Positions 1 to 4,928 of a stretch of 5,572 bases of DNA are shown one piece after another. The position numbers were made by a program, and so were the translations under genes. Numbering within the stretch: the stretch's first letter is position 1; each line of letters starts with the position of its first letter. Source of the DNA: Clostridia bacterium (lineage in GTDB: Bacteria; Bacillota; Clostridia; Oscillospirales; Acutalibacteraceae). The stretch covers positions 1-5,572 of the forward strand of contig CAAEBW010000167.1 in the NCBI GenBank assembly GCA_900754145.1. The letters run 5' to 3'. A model generated the notes under the pieces. The model was not told where the DNA came from. It did no database searches and saw nothing but the letters and a program-made list of their open reading frames with translations.

Positions 1-1538
1 ACTACGCGGCTTTCCCTGATTACATTTACCTTTATCTGCCCCGGATATTCAAGCTCGTTTTCAATGCGGGCGGAAATATCGTGAGCCATAAGCACCATTT
101 TGTCGTCCGAAACCGCCTCGGGCTTAACGATAATGCGTATCTCGCGCCCCGCCTGAATGGCGTAGGAGCTTTCAACACCGCTGAATGAATTTGCAATTTC
201 TTCGAGCTTTTCGAGTCTCTTTATGTAGTTCTCGATATTCTCACGCCTTGCTCCCGGTCTTGCGGCGGAAATCGCGTCCGCCGCCTGAACTATGCAGGCG
301 ATAACGTTCTTAGCCTCAACCTCGCCGTGATGGGCGTGAATTGCATGGATAACCGTTTCGCTTTCGCGGTATTTTTTCGCCGCCTCAACACCTAATTGAA
401 TGTGGGTGCCCTCCTGCTCGTGGTCGAGCGCCTTGCCTATATCGTGAAGCAGTCCCGCACGCTTCGCAAGGCTTACGTCAGCACCCAGCGCCGCCGCCAT
501 AAGACCCGAAAGATGGCAAACCTCAAGCGAATGGTTAAGGACGTTCTGTCCGTAGCTTGTGCGGTAGCGCAGCTTGCCGAGCAGCTTTATAAGCTCGGGA
601 TGCAGGTTATGAATACCCGCCTCTATCATCGCGCGCTCGCCCTCCTGCTTGATGGTAGCCTCAACCTCGGCTGTCGCCTTTGCTACGGTTTCTTCAATTC
701 TCGCGGGATGGATACGTCCGTCAAGTATAAGCTTTTCAAGGGTCACACGGGCAATTTCGCGCCTTATCGGGTCAAAGCTCGAAAGGGTGATTGCCTCGGG
801 AGTATCGTCGATAATAAGGTCAACGCCCGTCGCGGTTTCGAGAGCGCGGATATTGCGTCCCTCGCGGCCTATTATTCTGCCTTTCATTTCGTCATTCGGG
901 AGAGCCACCACCGAAACGGTCATTTCGGAGGAATGATCGGCGGCGCAGCGCTGTATTGCATGACCTATAATATTCTTGGCAATTCGGTCGGAGTCCTCCT
1001 TGAGCCTCTGCTCGAAATCCAAAATTTTAACCGCCTTTTCGTGGTTTAATTCGCCGTCAAGCAGGTCGAGCAGATGCGTCTTTGCCTGTTCCTTGCTGTA
1101 GCCCGAAATCTTTTCAAGCATTTCCATCTGGCTCTGCTTGATTTTATCACATTCCTGAAGCTTTTCATCAATTTCCTTAGAGCGTGCGGCAAGCTTTTCC
1201 TCTTTTGCCTCAAGATTGTCAATTTTACGGTCGAGGGTTTCCTCCTTTTGCTGTAAGCGGTGTTCCTGCCGCTGTACCTCGTTTCTGCGTTCGCGGACGT
1301 CCTTGTCCGCGTCCTGTCTAAGCTTAAAAATCTCGTCCTTTGCTTCTACCAAAGCCTCTTTTTTCTTGGCTTCGGCGGTTTTCATAGCGTCGCTCAAAAT
1401 GCGCTTTGCCTCTTCCTCGGCAGAACCCAGAGTCGCCTCCGAGGTTTTGCGGCGGTATGCGGAGCCTGCAAAAAAGCCGATTACGGCAAGCACAACGGCG
1501 ACAACAGCTAAAATAATATATATCGCTGTATCACCCAT
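1..1538 (-). CDS. rny: Ribonuclease Y (RNase Y), 3' end cut by window edge
   Basis: Membrane-anchored endoribonuclease that starts mRNA decay and processing in Firmicutes. Reading from the ATG at 1538 gives 512 open codons to the window edge; the B. subtilis protein has 520 residues, so only the last few are missing. Domains in order: one N-terminal transmembrane helix (about residues 2-25, [18 protein letters not shown]), a long charged coiled coil rich in K/E/Q/R (to about 190), a KH RNA-binding domain with the signature [12 protein letters not shown] starting at residue 220, and an HD phosphohydrolase domain with the metal-binding pair H365-D366 in GLLHDIGKA and a further HHGE at 403-406. 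The visible C-terminus ([10 protein letters not shown]) matches the family end. The start is fixed by an AGGAGG site 9 nt upstream and by the membrane helix. It is preceded by its own promoter and leader, so it is probably transcribed separately from the B12 unit. No defects seen. Confidence 0.97.
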   Translation of the reverse strand, partial: MGDTAIYIILAVVAVVLAVIGFFAGSAYRRKTSEATLGSAEEEAKRILSDAMKTAEAKKKEALVEAKDEIFKLRQDADKDVRERRNEVQRQEHRLQQKEETLDRKIDNLEAKEEKLAARSKEIDEKLQECDKIKQSQMEMLEKISGYSKEQAKTHLLDLLDGELNHEKAVKILDFEQRLKEDSDRIAKNIIGHAIQRCAADHSSEMTVSVVALPNDEMKGRIIGREGRNIRALETATGVDLIIDDTPEAITLSSFDPIRREIARVTLEKLILDGRIHPARIEETVAKATAEVEATIKQEGERAMIEAGIHNLHPELIKLLGKLRYRTSYGQNVLNHSLEVCHLSGLMAAALGADVSLAKRAGLLHDIGKALDHEQEGTHIQLGVEAAKKYRESETVIHAIHAHHGEVEAKNVIACIVQAADAISAARPGARRENIENYIKRLEKLEEIANSFSGVESSYAIQAGREIRIIVKPEAVSDDKMVLMAHDISARIENELEYPGQIKVNVIRESRV

Positions 1539-1547
1539 TTATATTAA

Positions 1548-1553
1548 CCTCCT
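1548..1553 (-). promoter_or_regulatory. Ribosome binding site of rny
   Basis: A perfect AGGAGG lies 9 nt before the ATG at 1538. It sits just outside the closing stem of the leader hairpin at 1561-1603, so the site appears accessible in the folded leader. Confidence 0.9.
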
Positions 1554-1560
1554 GTAAATA

Positions 1561-1648
1561 AGCACGGTATTTACTTTAAGTAAAAGCGGACGGGAGCCGT
1601 GCTGTTTCCCCCGCGATATATCCGACCCTTTCCCACGCACGGAAAGGG
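1561..1648 (-). promoter_or_regulatory. Structured 5' leader of rny with two hairpins
   Basis: Between the predicted transcription start (about 1699) and the start codon lies a leader of roughly 160 nt. It contains two inverted repeats. The first, in transcript order, is an 8-bp perfect stem (1641-1648 with 1626-1633) with a 7-nt loop. The second is a 7-bp stem AGCACGG/CCGTGCT (1597-1603 with 1561-1567) that encloses a smaller hairpin TTTAC/GTAAA (1580-1584 with 1570-1574) and ends 7 nt before the ribosome binding site. Neither has a U-tract on the minus strand, so they do not look like terminators. The role is unknown; control of translation or stability of rny mRNA is possible. The pairings are seen in sequence; function is inference. 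Confidence 0.5.
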
Positions 1649-1705
1649 AAAAATGCCTGATATACAGAACAACCGTATATTACAAACAAATGAATTATCT
1701 TAGTA

Positions 1706-1734
1706 ATTTTACCACCGTTCGGGCAATATGTCAA
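1706..1734 (-). promoter_or_regulatory. Sigma-A promoter of rny
   Basis: On the minus strand there is a perfect TTGACA (-35, 1729-1734), a 17-nt spacer, and TAAAAT (-10, 1706-1711) preceded by TGG, an extended -10. The predicted transcript starts near 1699. This is the best-matching promoter in the window and fits a constitutive housekeeping gene. It also indicates that rny does not depend on read-through from the S-component gene. Confidence 0.88.
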
Positions 1735-1830
1735 GAAATACATACGAGGGTTTTAAGTTTTTGTATCATAGGCTGACAGAAAAGGGACTGTAAAAAACAA
1801 ATCTGGGTTGGTAGACAAATTTAATTAACA
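1735..1830. other. Intergenic stretch without recognisable feature
   Basis: Upstream of the rny promoter and before the repeat mosaic. I see no open reading frame with a ribosome binding site, no convincing hairpin with a U-tract, and no RNA gene on either strand. Confidence 0.5.
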
Positions 1831-1941
1831 AACGTAGGGCGGGGCTTCTCTCCCGCCGTATAGCGTCTGAAACGCGGAACGGATAAATCCGTTCCCTACA
1901 TTATCCGTTTTTAACGTAGGGTAGGCATTTATGCCTTCCGC

Positions 1942-1976
1942 GTCTAATGTCTGACATCTAAAATCTAATATCTAAA
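1942..1976. repeat. 7-nt tandem repeat, five copies
   Basis: Five consecutive heptamers on the plus strand: GTCTAAT, GTCTGAC, ATCTAAA, ATCTAAT, ATCTAAA, giving a consensus RTCTAAW. The repeat lies directly before the 12-bp palindrome at 1981-2008. A second 7-nt repeat of different sequence adjoins a related palindrome at 3312-3332. Confidence 0.75.
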
Positions 1977-1980
1977 TACG

Positions 1981-2008
1981 TAGGGGACGATGCCCACATC
2001 GTCCCCTA
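1981..2008. repeat. Perfect 12-bp stem-loop, GGGACGATG family
   Basis: TAGGGGACGATG (1981-1992) and CATCGTCCCCTA (1997-2008) are exact reverse complements separated by CCCA. It lies 32 nt beyond the stop codon of the S-component gene, so it may form the 3' end structure of that transcript, but the minus-strand sequence that follows has no clear U-run, so I do not call it an intrinsic terminator. Its core GGGACGRTG is shared with the palindrome at 3289-3310. Confidence 0.8.
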
Positions 2009-2040
2009 AATCATCTCCACAAACCCCGATTTATTTCCTT

Positions 2041-2559
2041 TTAATTCCTCGTTATATACTTTTCCGAGTGCTTGAGCACGGCGATAATCGGGCAGATAAG
2101 CGTGCCGCAGACAAAATTGCTGACTCCGTGAATAAAATCCCACGGCAGTCCCGCGGCAATCCATGCTATCATACCCTTAAAATCGAGTCCGAACAAAAGT
2201 GCCTGGGCAGGGGCGTAAAGCGTGCCGAACAAAAATCCGTGCAATGCGCAGACCGTCATATAAACAATCGGTCTTAAGCTTGTCGGGATATTTTTCGGCA
2301 GCAGCATTACCGCTCCCCAAAGGACAGCCCATATATAGAGATAGGGTATCCACCAGATAGCAAAGCCCGAAAAAAAACCGTTTATAAAGACATATACATA
2401 AATAGGATACAGCGCTTTTCTTCTGTAAACCGCCGTAATCGCCACAGTAAATACCCCTAAAAGATGTACATTAGGGAGTATTTCCATTATTATTTTAGTA
2501 GAGTACATCAGCGCACCCAAAAGGGCGAAAACGGCGGTTTCCTTAATATTAAGCTTCAA
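2041..2559 (-). CDS. ECF transporter S component, putative corrinoid uptake
   Basis: Small hydrophobic membrane protein of 172 residues. The composition, about six predicted transmembrane segments (roughly 7-27, 31-45, 51-69, 71-87, 96-118, 142-163) and the length match substrate-binding S subunits of energy-coupling factor transporters. The first helix carries AxxxA (A12-LLG-A16), the motif S components use to contact EcfT. The segments PNVHLLGVF (29-37) and LPWDFIHGVSNF (138-149) fit Clostridial S-component proteins I recall. No ATPase or EcfT gene is nearby, so a shared module elsewhere would be needed (Group II arrangement). The TTG start at 2559 is chosen because it follows AAGGCGG by 10 nt and retains helix 1; the first ATG (codon 18) would remove half of it. 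The gene begins 2 nt after the lipoprotein stop. Corrinoid specificity is inferred only from the riboswitch and its partner; a precursor such as alpha-ribazole is possible. Confidence 0.85.
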   Translation of the reverse strand: MKLNIKETAVFALLGALMYSTKIIMEILPNVHLLGVFTVAITAVYRRKALYPIYVYVFINGFFSGFAIWWIPYLYIWAVLWGAVMLLPKNIPTSLRPIVYMTVCALHGFLFGTLYAPAQALLFGLDFKGMIAWIAAGLPWDFIHGVSNFVCGTLICPIIAVLKHSEKYITRN

Positions 2560-2561
2560 GG

Positions 2562-2987
2562 TTATTTTTCCGCCTTAAAGGCATATTCGGCACCTGCGGT
2601 AACCTCTGTGGAGTCAACACCGGTCTGCGCGTATTCGCCGTTCACATAGAACGCCCAATACATTCCGTCCTTATCGTAATCGAGGGTAACGCCGTTCACG
2701 GTTTTTACATAGAGTCCGTACTCACTGTCATCTCCCGCGATTAGGTTTTCTTCAAGCAGAGCCTCGCCGACCGTCTTTTTATCGGTGCTGATTGCGAAAT
2801 CTGTTTCTTTTCCGTCGGCATCGGTCACCTTGAAGGTAAACTCGACAGTCTGTGAGGATACCTGCGTCTCAGAAGGTACAGAGGTTGTTTTGCCGTCGTT
2901 ACAGCCGGTTGTAAAGAGTGCCGTTACCGCAATAAGCACGATACAAACGGAGAGCGACAGCGATTTAAGTAATCGTGTCTTTTTCAT
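2562..2987 (-). CDS. DUF4430 (transcobalamin C-terminal-like) lipoprotein
   Basis: Predicted secreted lipoprotein of 141 residues, probably a corrinoid-capturing partner of the S component. It has a basic N-terminus (MKKTRLLK), a hydrophobic stretch (9-26) and a lipobox-like TTGC with the lipidation cysteine at C29; position -3 is T rather than the usual L, a mild deviation. A Ser/Thr-rich linker (30-47) leads to a single DUF4430 domain (about 48-141). This domain shows the typical early VGEALLE (73-79) and the hallmark YWAFYVNGEYAQTGVDS (110-126) followed by VTAGAEYAFK. The family (PF14478) is related to the C-terminal domain of transcobalamin and intrinsic factor, which closes over bound B12; the alpha-barrel half of those carriers is absent here. 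The ATG start has AAGGAG 9 nt upstream. The gene is directly downstream of a cobalamin riboswitch and coupled to the S-component gene. Ligand binding is inference. Confidence 0.88.
   Translation of the reverse strand: MKKTRLLKSLSLSVCIVLIAVTALFTTGCNDGKTTSVPSETQVSSQTVEFTFKVTDADGKETDFAISTDKKTVGEALLEENLIAGDDSEYGLYVKTVNGVTLDYDKDGMYWAFYVNGEYAQTGVDSTEVTAGAEYAFKAEK
2570..2576 (-). promoter_or_regulatory. RBS of the S-component gene, inside the lipoprotein gene
   Basis: AAGGCGG lies 10 nt before the TTG start at 2559, within the last codons of the lipoprotein gene. Ribosomes finishing the lipoprotein would cover this site and stop 2 nt before the next start, which favours translational coupling. It decides in favour of the TTG start. 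Confidence 0.7.
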
Positions 2988-2996
2988 TTTGAATTT

Positions 2997-3002
2997 CTCC
3001 TT
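2997..3002 (-). promoter_or_regulatory. Ribosome binding site of the DUF4430 lipoprotein gene
   Basis: AAGGAG, 9 nt before the ATG at 2987. It lies outside the hairpin at 3021-3037, so any translational control by the riboswitch would need an alternative fold reaching this site. Confidence 0.85.
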
Positions 3003-3014
3003 AAATTATATTAC

Positions 3015-3047
3015 CCTTAAAACCGGCGCTCGCGGTTATGATAAAGG
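3015..3047 (-). promoter_or_regulatory. Candidate riboswitch expression platform hairpin
   Basis: Immediately after the riboswitch P1 stem the RNA can form AACCG/CGGUU (3033-3037 with 3021-3025) with inner CG/CG pairs, extended by CCUU/AAGG (3044-3047 with 3015-3018). The inner stem is followed by UUUUAA, a short U-run, so it could be a weak terminator. Alternatively its loop could take part in the loop-loop contact that cobalamin riboswitches use. The pairing is seen; the mechanism is unresolved. Confidence 0.45.
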
Positions 3048-3214
3048 CTTTTGTCACACGGATATTTCGACTTCGGCACAAACCGCTCCGCCTTCTCAGG
3101 AAAAACTCCCAATGGCTTGTCCCCGATTTGCGGTAATCGGGCAGAGACGGTTTTTTGCGTGCCTTACGGCGGCGGGCCCGTACAGGATTTACACCTGTTT
3201 CCCCGAAATGACAG
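3048..3214 (-). ncRNA. Cobalamin riboswitch (B12 element)
   Basis: The minus strand upstream of the lipoprotein carries the conserved cobalamin riboswitch core in order: GGGGAAACAGGUGUAAAUCC with the P3 stem ACAGG/CCUGU (3194-3198 with 3182-3186), then CGGGCCCGCCGCCGUAAGG (consensus GGGCCCGCCACUGUAA), a variable hairpin CCCGAU/AUCGGG (3136-3141 with 3122-3127), the B12 box AAGCCAUUGGGAG (3106-3118), GAGAAGGCGGAGC, and GCCGAAGUCG (3068-3077). P1 is formed by UGUCA (3209-3213) and UGACA (3052-3056), extendable by CUUU/AAAG. It binds adenosylcobalamin or a related corrinoid and usually represses downstream genes when B12 is plentiful. The boundaries are drawn at P1 and are accurate to a few bases. 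Confidence 0.95.
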
Positions 3215-3218
3215 AAAG

Positions 3219-3247
3219 ATTATATCACCTTTTTACTCCCTTTGCAA
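3219..3247 (-). promoter_or_regulatory. Promoter of the riboswitch-controlled B12 unit
   Basis: Minus-strand TTGCAA (-35, 3242-3247), exactly 17 nt, then a perfect TATAAT (-10, 3219-3224) preceded by TGA, an extended -10. The predicted start near 3212 coincides with the 5' strand of riboswitch P1, so the RNA begins essentially with the aptamer and has no extra leader. Confidence 0.85.
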
Positions 3248-3288
3248 CAGAAAAAATAATTTTAGATGTTAGCCATCGTATATTAAAC

Positions 3289-3310
3289 GGGACGGTGCGA
3301 GCACCGTCCC
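3289..3310 (-). terminator. Palindrome after rhaB, possible terminator (GGGACGGTG family)
   Basis: GGGACGGTGC (3289-3298) and GCACCGTCCC (3301-3310) are exact reverse complements separated by 2 nt; a physical hairpin would have 8-9 bp with a 4-6 nt loop. It begins 10 nt after the rhaB stop and in that direction is followed by GTTTAATAT, a weak U-tract. It lies between rhaB and the promoter of the B12 unit, where a terminator is expected. It also belongs to the same sequence family as the palindrome at 1981-2008, so it may be a dispersed repeat that doubles as a terminator. Confidence 0.5.
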
Positions 3311-3311
3311 A

Positions 3312-3332
3312 ATTACGCATTACGCATTATAA
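3312..3332. repeat. 7-nt tandem repeat overlapping the rhaB 3' end
   Basis: Plus strand ATTACGC, ATTACGC, ATTATAA: two exact heptamers and a decayed third. The repeat runs over the rhaB stop codon (3320-3322) and supplies the last residues of the protein. It adjoins the palindrome at 3289-3310. Confidence 0.65.
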
Positions 3333-4792
3333 TTTATAGCCTTTAAATAATCCTCATACGCCTTTTCCCAAGCCGCGTTTTCCTTTGGCTCGTAACGCTT
3401 AAGCTCGGTGGAGTCCGAGATGGTTTTTCTTATTCCCGCAAAACCGTCTATATCGCCAAGCGCGTCAAAGCAAACGGCGATATTGCCCATAACCGTCGCC
3501 TCGGACGGTCCCGCTAAAACCTCGGCGTTGCAGGCGTCCGCCGCCATTTGGCAAAGCAGTCTGTCCTTTATGCCGCCGCCCAAAATGTTGATACGGCGGT
3601 ATTCCTTTTGCCCCATTTTCGAGAGCATATTAAAGGTGTATTTATATTTCATCGCAAGGCTCTGGTAGATACAGCGCATTATTTCGGAGCGGTTTTGCGG
3701 TACATACTGACCTGTTTTGCGGCAGTATTCGACCACCCGTTGGGGAAGATTGCCCGCGGTTTCAAAGGCGGGATCGTCAACATCGATAAAGCACTTAAAC
3801 GGTTCGGCAGAAAGCGCCTCTTTTTCAAGGGTATCAAAGCCGACCTCGTCCCCCTCTCTTCTCCATTGACGGCGGGATTCCTGAATAAGCCAGAGTCCCA
3901 TTATATTTTTAAGGAAACGAACCGTGCCTTTATAGCCGCCCTCGTTAGTGAAGTTTAGTTCCTCGGCCTCTTTAGTAATTATCGGGTCTTGGGTCTCAAT
4001 ACCGAAAAGGCTCCAGGTGCCGCAGCTTATGTAAACAAAATCGTCGGTAAGGCTCGGGGTTGCCACCACCGCCGACGCAGTATCGTGCTCGTTCACCGCG
4101 ATAACGGGAACCTTTTTACAGCCCAATTCCTCGCATATCTCGTCGGACAGCATACCGTAGGTCTCCCCCGCGGGGATAACCTGCGGGAAAAGGCTCTCCT
4201 TAAGCCCTAACTTATTTATTAACTCAAAATCCCAGTCCTTTTTATAAGGGTCAAACATATTTGTGGTGGAAACTATGCTCGCCTCCGCCTTTATCTCACC
4301 TGTCAGCATATAGGCGAATAAATCGGGGATAAGGAGCATTTTTTCGGCGTTCTCTAACTGCTCGGGCTCGTGATTTTTAAGGTACATAAGCTGGAACAGG
4401 GTGTTAAACCGCATATGCTGTGTGCCGGTTCTTTTGTAAAGCTCGCTTTTTGAAACGGTATCGGCAATTTCCTCGGCAATACCCTCGGTTCTTGTGTCGC
4501 GGTAGTGCACCGGGTTGCTTATAAGCCTGCCGTGCTTATCGATAAGCCCGAAATCGACCCCCCAGGTGTCAATTCCTATCGCGTCAAAGCCGCCCTCGTT
4601 TACCGCCTTTGTAATACCCGTCTTAATCTCGAAAAACAGCCTTAAAATGTCCCAGTACATAGTACCGTTCACAATAACGGTATCGTTACTGAAGCGGTGA
4701 ATTTCCTTCATATTAATTTTTCCGTCCTTAAGCTCGGCAAGCATTGCCCTGCCGCTGGACGCGCCGAAGTCAAAGGATAGTACCCTTTTCAT
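3320..4792 (-). CDS. rhaB: L-rhamnulokinase
   Basis: Cytoplasmic FGGY-family sugar kinase that phosphorylates L-rhamnulose to L-rhamnulose 1-phosphate with ATP, the second step of L-rhamnose catabolism. The 490 residues match the E. coli enzyme (489). Seen in order: N-terminal phosphate-binding FDFGASSGRAM (7-17), YWDI (46-49), the RhaB-typical GIDTWGVDFGLID (73-85) and NPVHYRDTRT (93-102), the catalytic aspartate D237 in NEHDTASA (same number as in E. coli RhaB), SCGTWSLFG (256-264) and the C-terminal adenosine-binding region NILGGGIKD (402-410). The ATG start at 4792 has GGAGG 7 nt upstream. No isomerase, aldolase or transporter for rhamnose is in the window, so the rest of the pathway must lie elsewhere. 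The last few residues (about YNA) and stop come from a 7-nt repeat. No inactivating change seen. Confidence 0.97.
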   Translation of the reverse strand: MKRVLSFDFGASSGRAMLAELKDGKINMKEIHRFSNDTVIVNGTMYWDILRLFFEIKTGITKAVNEGGFDAIGIDTWGVDFGLIDKHGRLISNPVHYRDTRTEGIAEEIADTVSKSELYKRTGTQHMRFNTLFQLMYLKNHEPEQLENAEKMLLIPDLFAYMLTGEIKAEASIVSTTNMFDPYKKDWDFELINKLGLKESLFPQVIPAGETYGMLSDEICEELGCKKVPVIAVNEHDTASAVVATPSLTDDFVYISCGTWSLFGIETQDPIITKEAEELNFTNEGGYKGTVRFLKNIMGLWLIQESRRQWRREGDEVGFDTLEKEALSAEPFKCFIDVDDPAFETAGNLPQRVVEYCRKTGQYVPQNRSEIMRCIYQSLAMKYKYTFNMLSKMGQKEYRRINILGGGIKDRLLCQMAADACNAEVLAGPSEATVMGNIAVCFDALGDIDGFAGIRKTISDSTELKRYEPKENAAWEKAYEDYLKAINYNA

Positions 4793-4799
4793 AATCCTG

Positions 4800-4804
4800 C
4801 CTCC
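4800..4804 (-). promoter_or_regulatory. Ribosome binding site of rhaB
   Basis: GGAGG, 7 nt before the ATG at 4792; supports this start. Confidence 0.88.
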
Positions 4805-4821
4805 GTATAGTATTTTTTAAA

Positions 4822-4850
4822 ATTATACCATATCGCCCATATAAATGCTA
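4822..4850 (-). promoter_or_regulatory. Promoter of rhaB
   Basis: A perfect TATAAT (4822-4827) on the minus strand preceded by TGG gives an extended -10. At 17 nt upstream is TAGCAT (4845-4850), a poor -35. A strong extended -10 with a weak -35 is common where an activator assists, which would fit a sugar-induced gene, but no regulator is encoded in the window. Confidence 0.65.
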
Positions 4851-4863
4851 TAACCTTTATTCA

Positions 4864-4882
4864 CTTAAATTACGTCTTAAAT
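4864..4882. repeat. Direct repeat CTTAAAT, 12-nt period, in the divergent promoter region
   Basis: CTTAAAT occurs at 4864-4870 and 4876-4882. It lies upstream of the rhaB -35 region and directly before the -35 of the divergent methyltransferase gene, a position suited to a regulator acting on either promoter. The region is AT-rich, so chance is a real possibility. Confidence 0.3.
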
Positions 4883-4883
4883 A

Positions 4884-4912
4884 TTGTAAAATCTTATAAA
4901 AAAATATATAAT
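4884..4912 (+). promoter_or_regulatory. Promoter of the FkbM methyltransferase gene
   Basis: TTGTAA (-35, 4884-4889), 17-nt spacer, perfect TATAAT (-10, 4907-4912). The predicted start near 4919 leaves a leader of only about 10 nt before the ATG at 4929. Confidence 0.7.
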
Positions 4913-4928
4913 GGGTTGGGGGTATTAT

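Larger units (their letters stand above)
1831..2008. repeat. Intergenic mosaic of short palindromes with ACGTAGGG repeats
   Basis: A non-coding stretch made of successive small inverted repeats: 1838-1857 (GGCGGG/CCCGCC), 1876-1895 (9 bp, GGAACGGAT/ATCCGTTCC), 1920-1939 (9 bp with one mismatch, around AGGCAT/ATGCCT) and 1981-2008 (12 bp, perfect). The octamer ACGTAGGG precedes or overlaps three of them, at 1832-1839, 1914-1921 and 1978-1985, always in the same orientation. In the second unit the left arm can pair either with 1887-1895 or with a second right arm at 1901-1909 (AACGGATAA/TTATCCGTT). The arrangement resembles small dispersed palindromic repeats; I recall comparable intergenic sequences in Clostridia, but copy number cannot be judged from one window. 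Confidence 0.72.

Noticed and set aside
396..1049. 217-codon open frame on the plus strand
   Set aside because: It is antisense to the KH and HD domains of rny, has no ribosome binding site and no recognisable domain; the rny frame explains the sequence.
649..1557. Several other plus-strand open frames (649-936, 1074-1256, 1216-1557, 1260-1511)
   Set aside because: All lie opposite rny, have low-complexity or Ser/Arg-rich translations typical of antisense frames, and lack start signals.
1876..1912. Intrinsic terminator on the plus strand (AACGGATAA/TTATCCGTT then five T)
   Set aside because: It has the shape of a terminator, but no plus-strand gene ends upstream of it; it is better described as part of the palindromic repeat block.
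1831..2008. CRISPR array
   Set aside because: The recurring unit is only 8 nt, the intervals are uneven (82 and 64 nt) and no cas genes are present.
1990..2277. 95-codon plus-strand frame
   Set aside because: It begins inside a palindrome and runs antisense to the S-component gene; no ribosome binding site or known domain.
2785..3339. Plus-strand frames crossing the lipoprotein gene and the riboswitch (2785-3339, 3051-3272)
   Set aside because: They read through the antisense of a conserved structured RNA and a DUF4430 gene; their apparent coding is accidental.
3408..4700. Plus-strand frames within rhaB (3408-3668, 3548-3958, 3989-4210, 4515-4700)
   Set aside because: All are opposite a full-length, motif-complete rhamnulokinase gene.
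4911..4928. Upstream in-frame ATG as the methyltransferase start
   Set aside because: It overlaps the predicted -10 box and has no ribosome binding site, so it is probably not in the mRNA.
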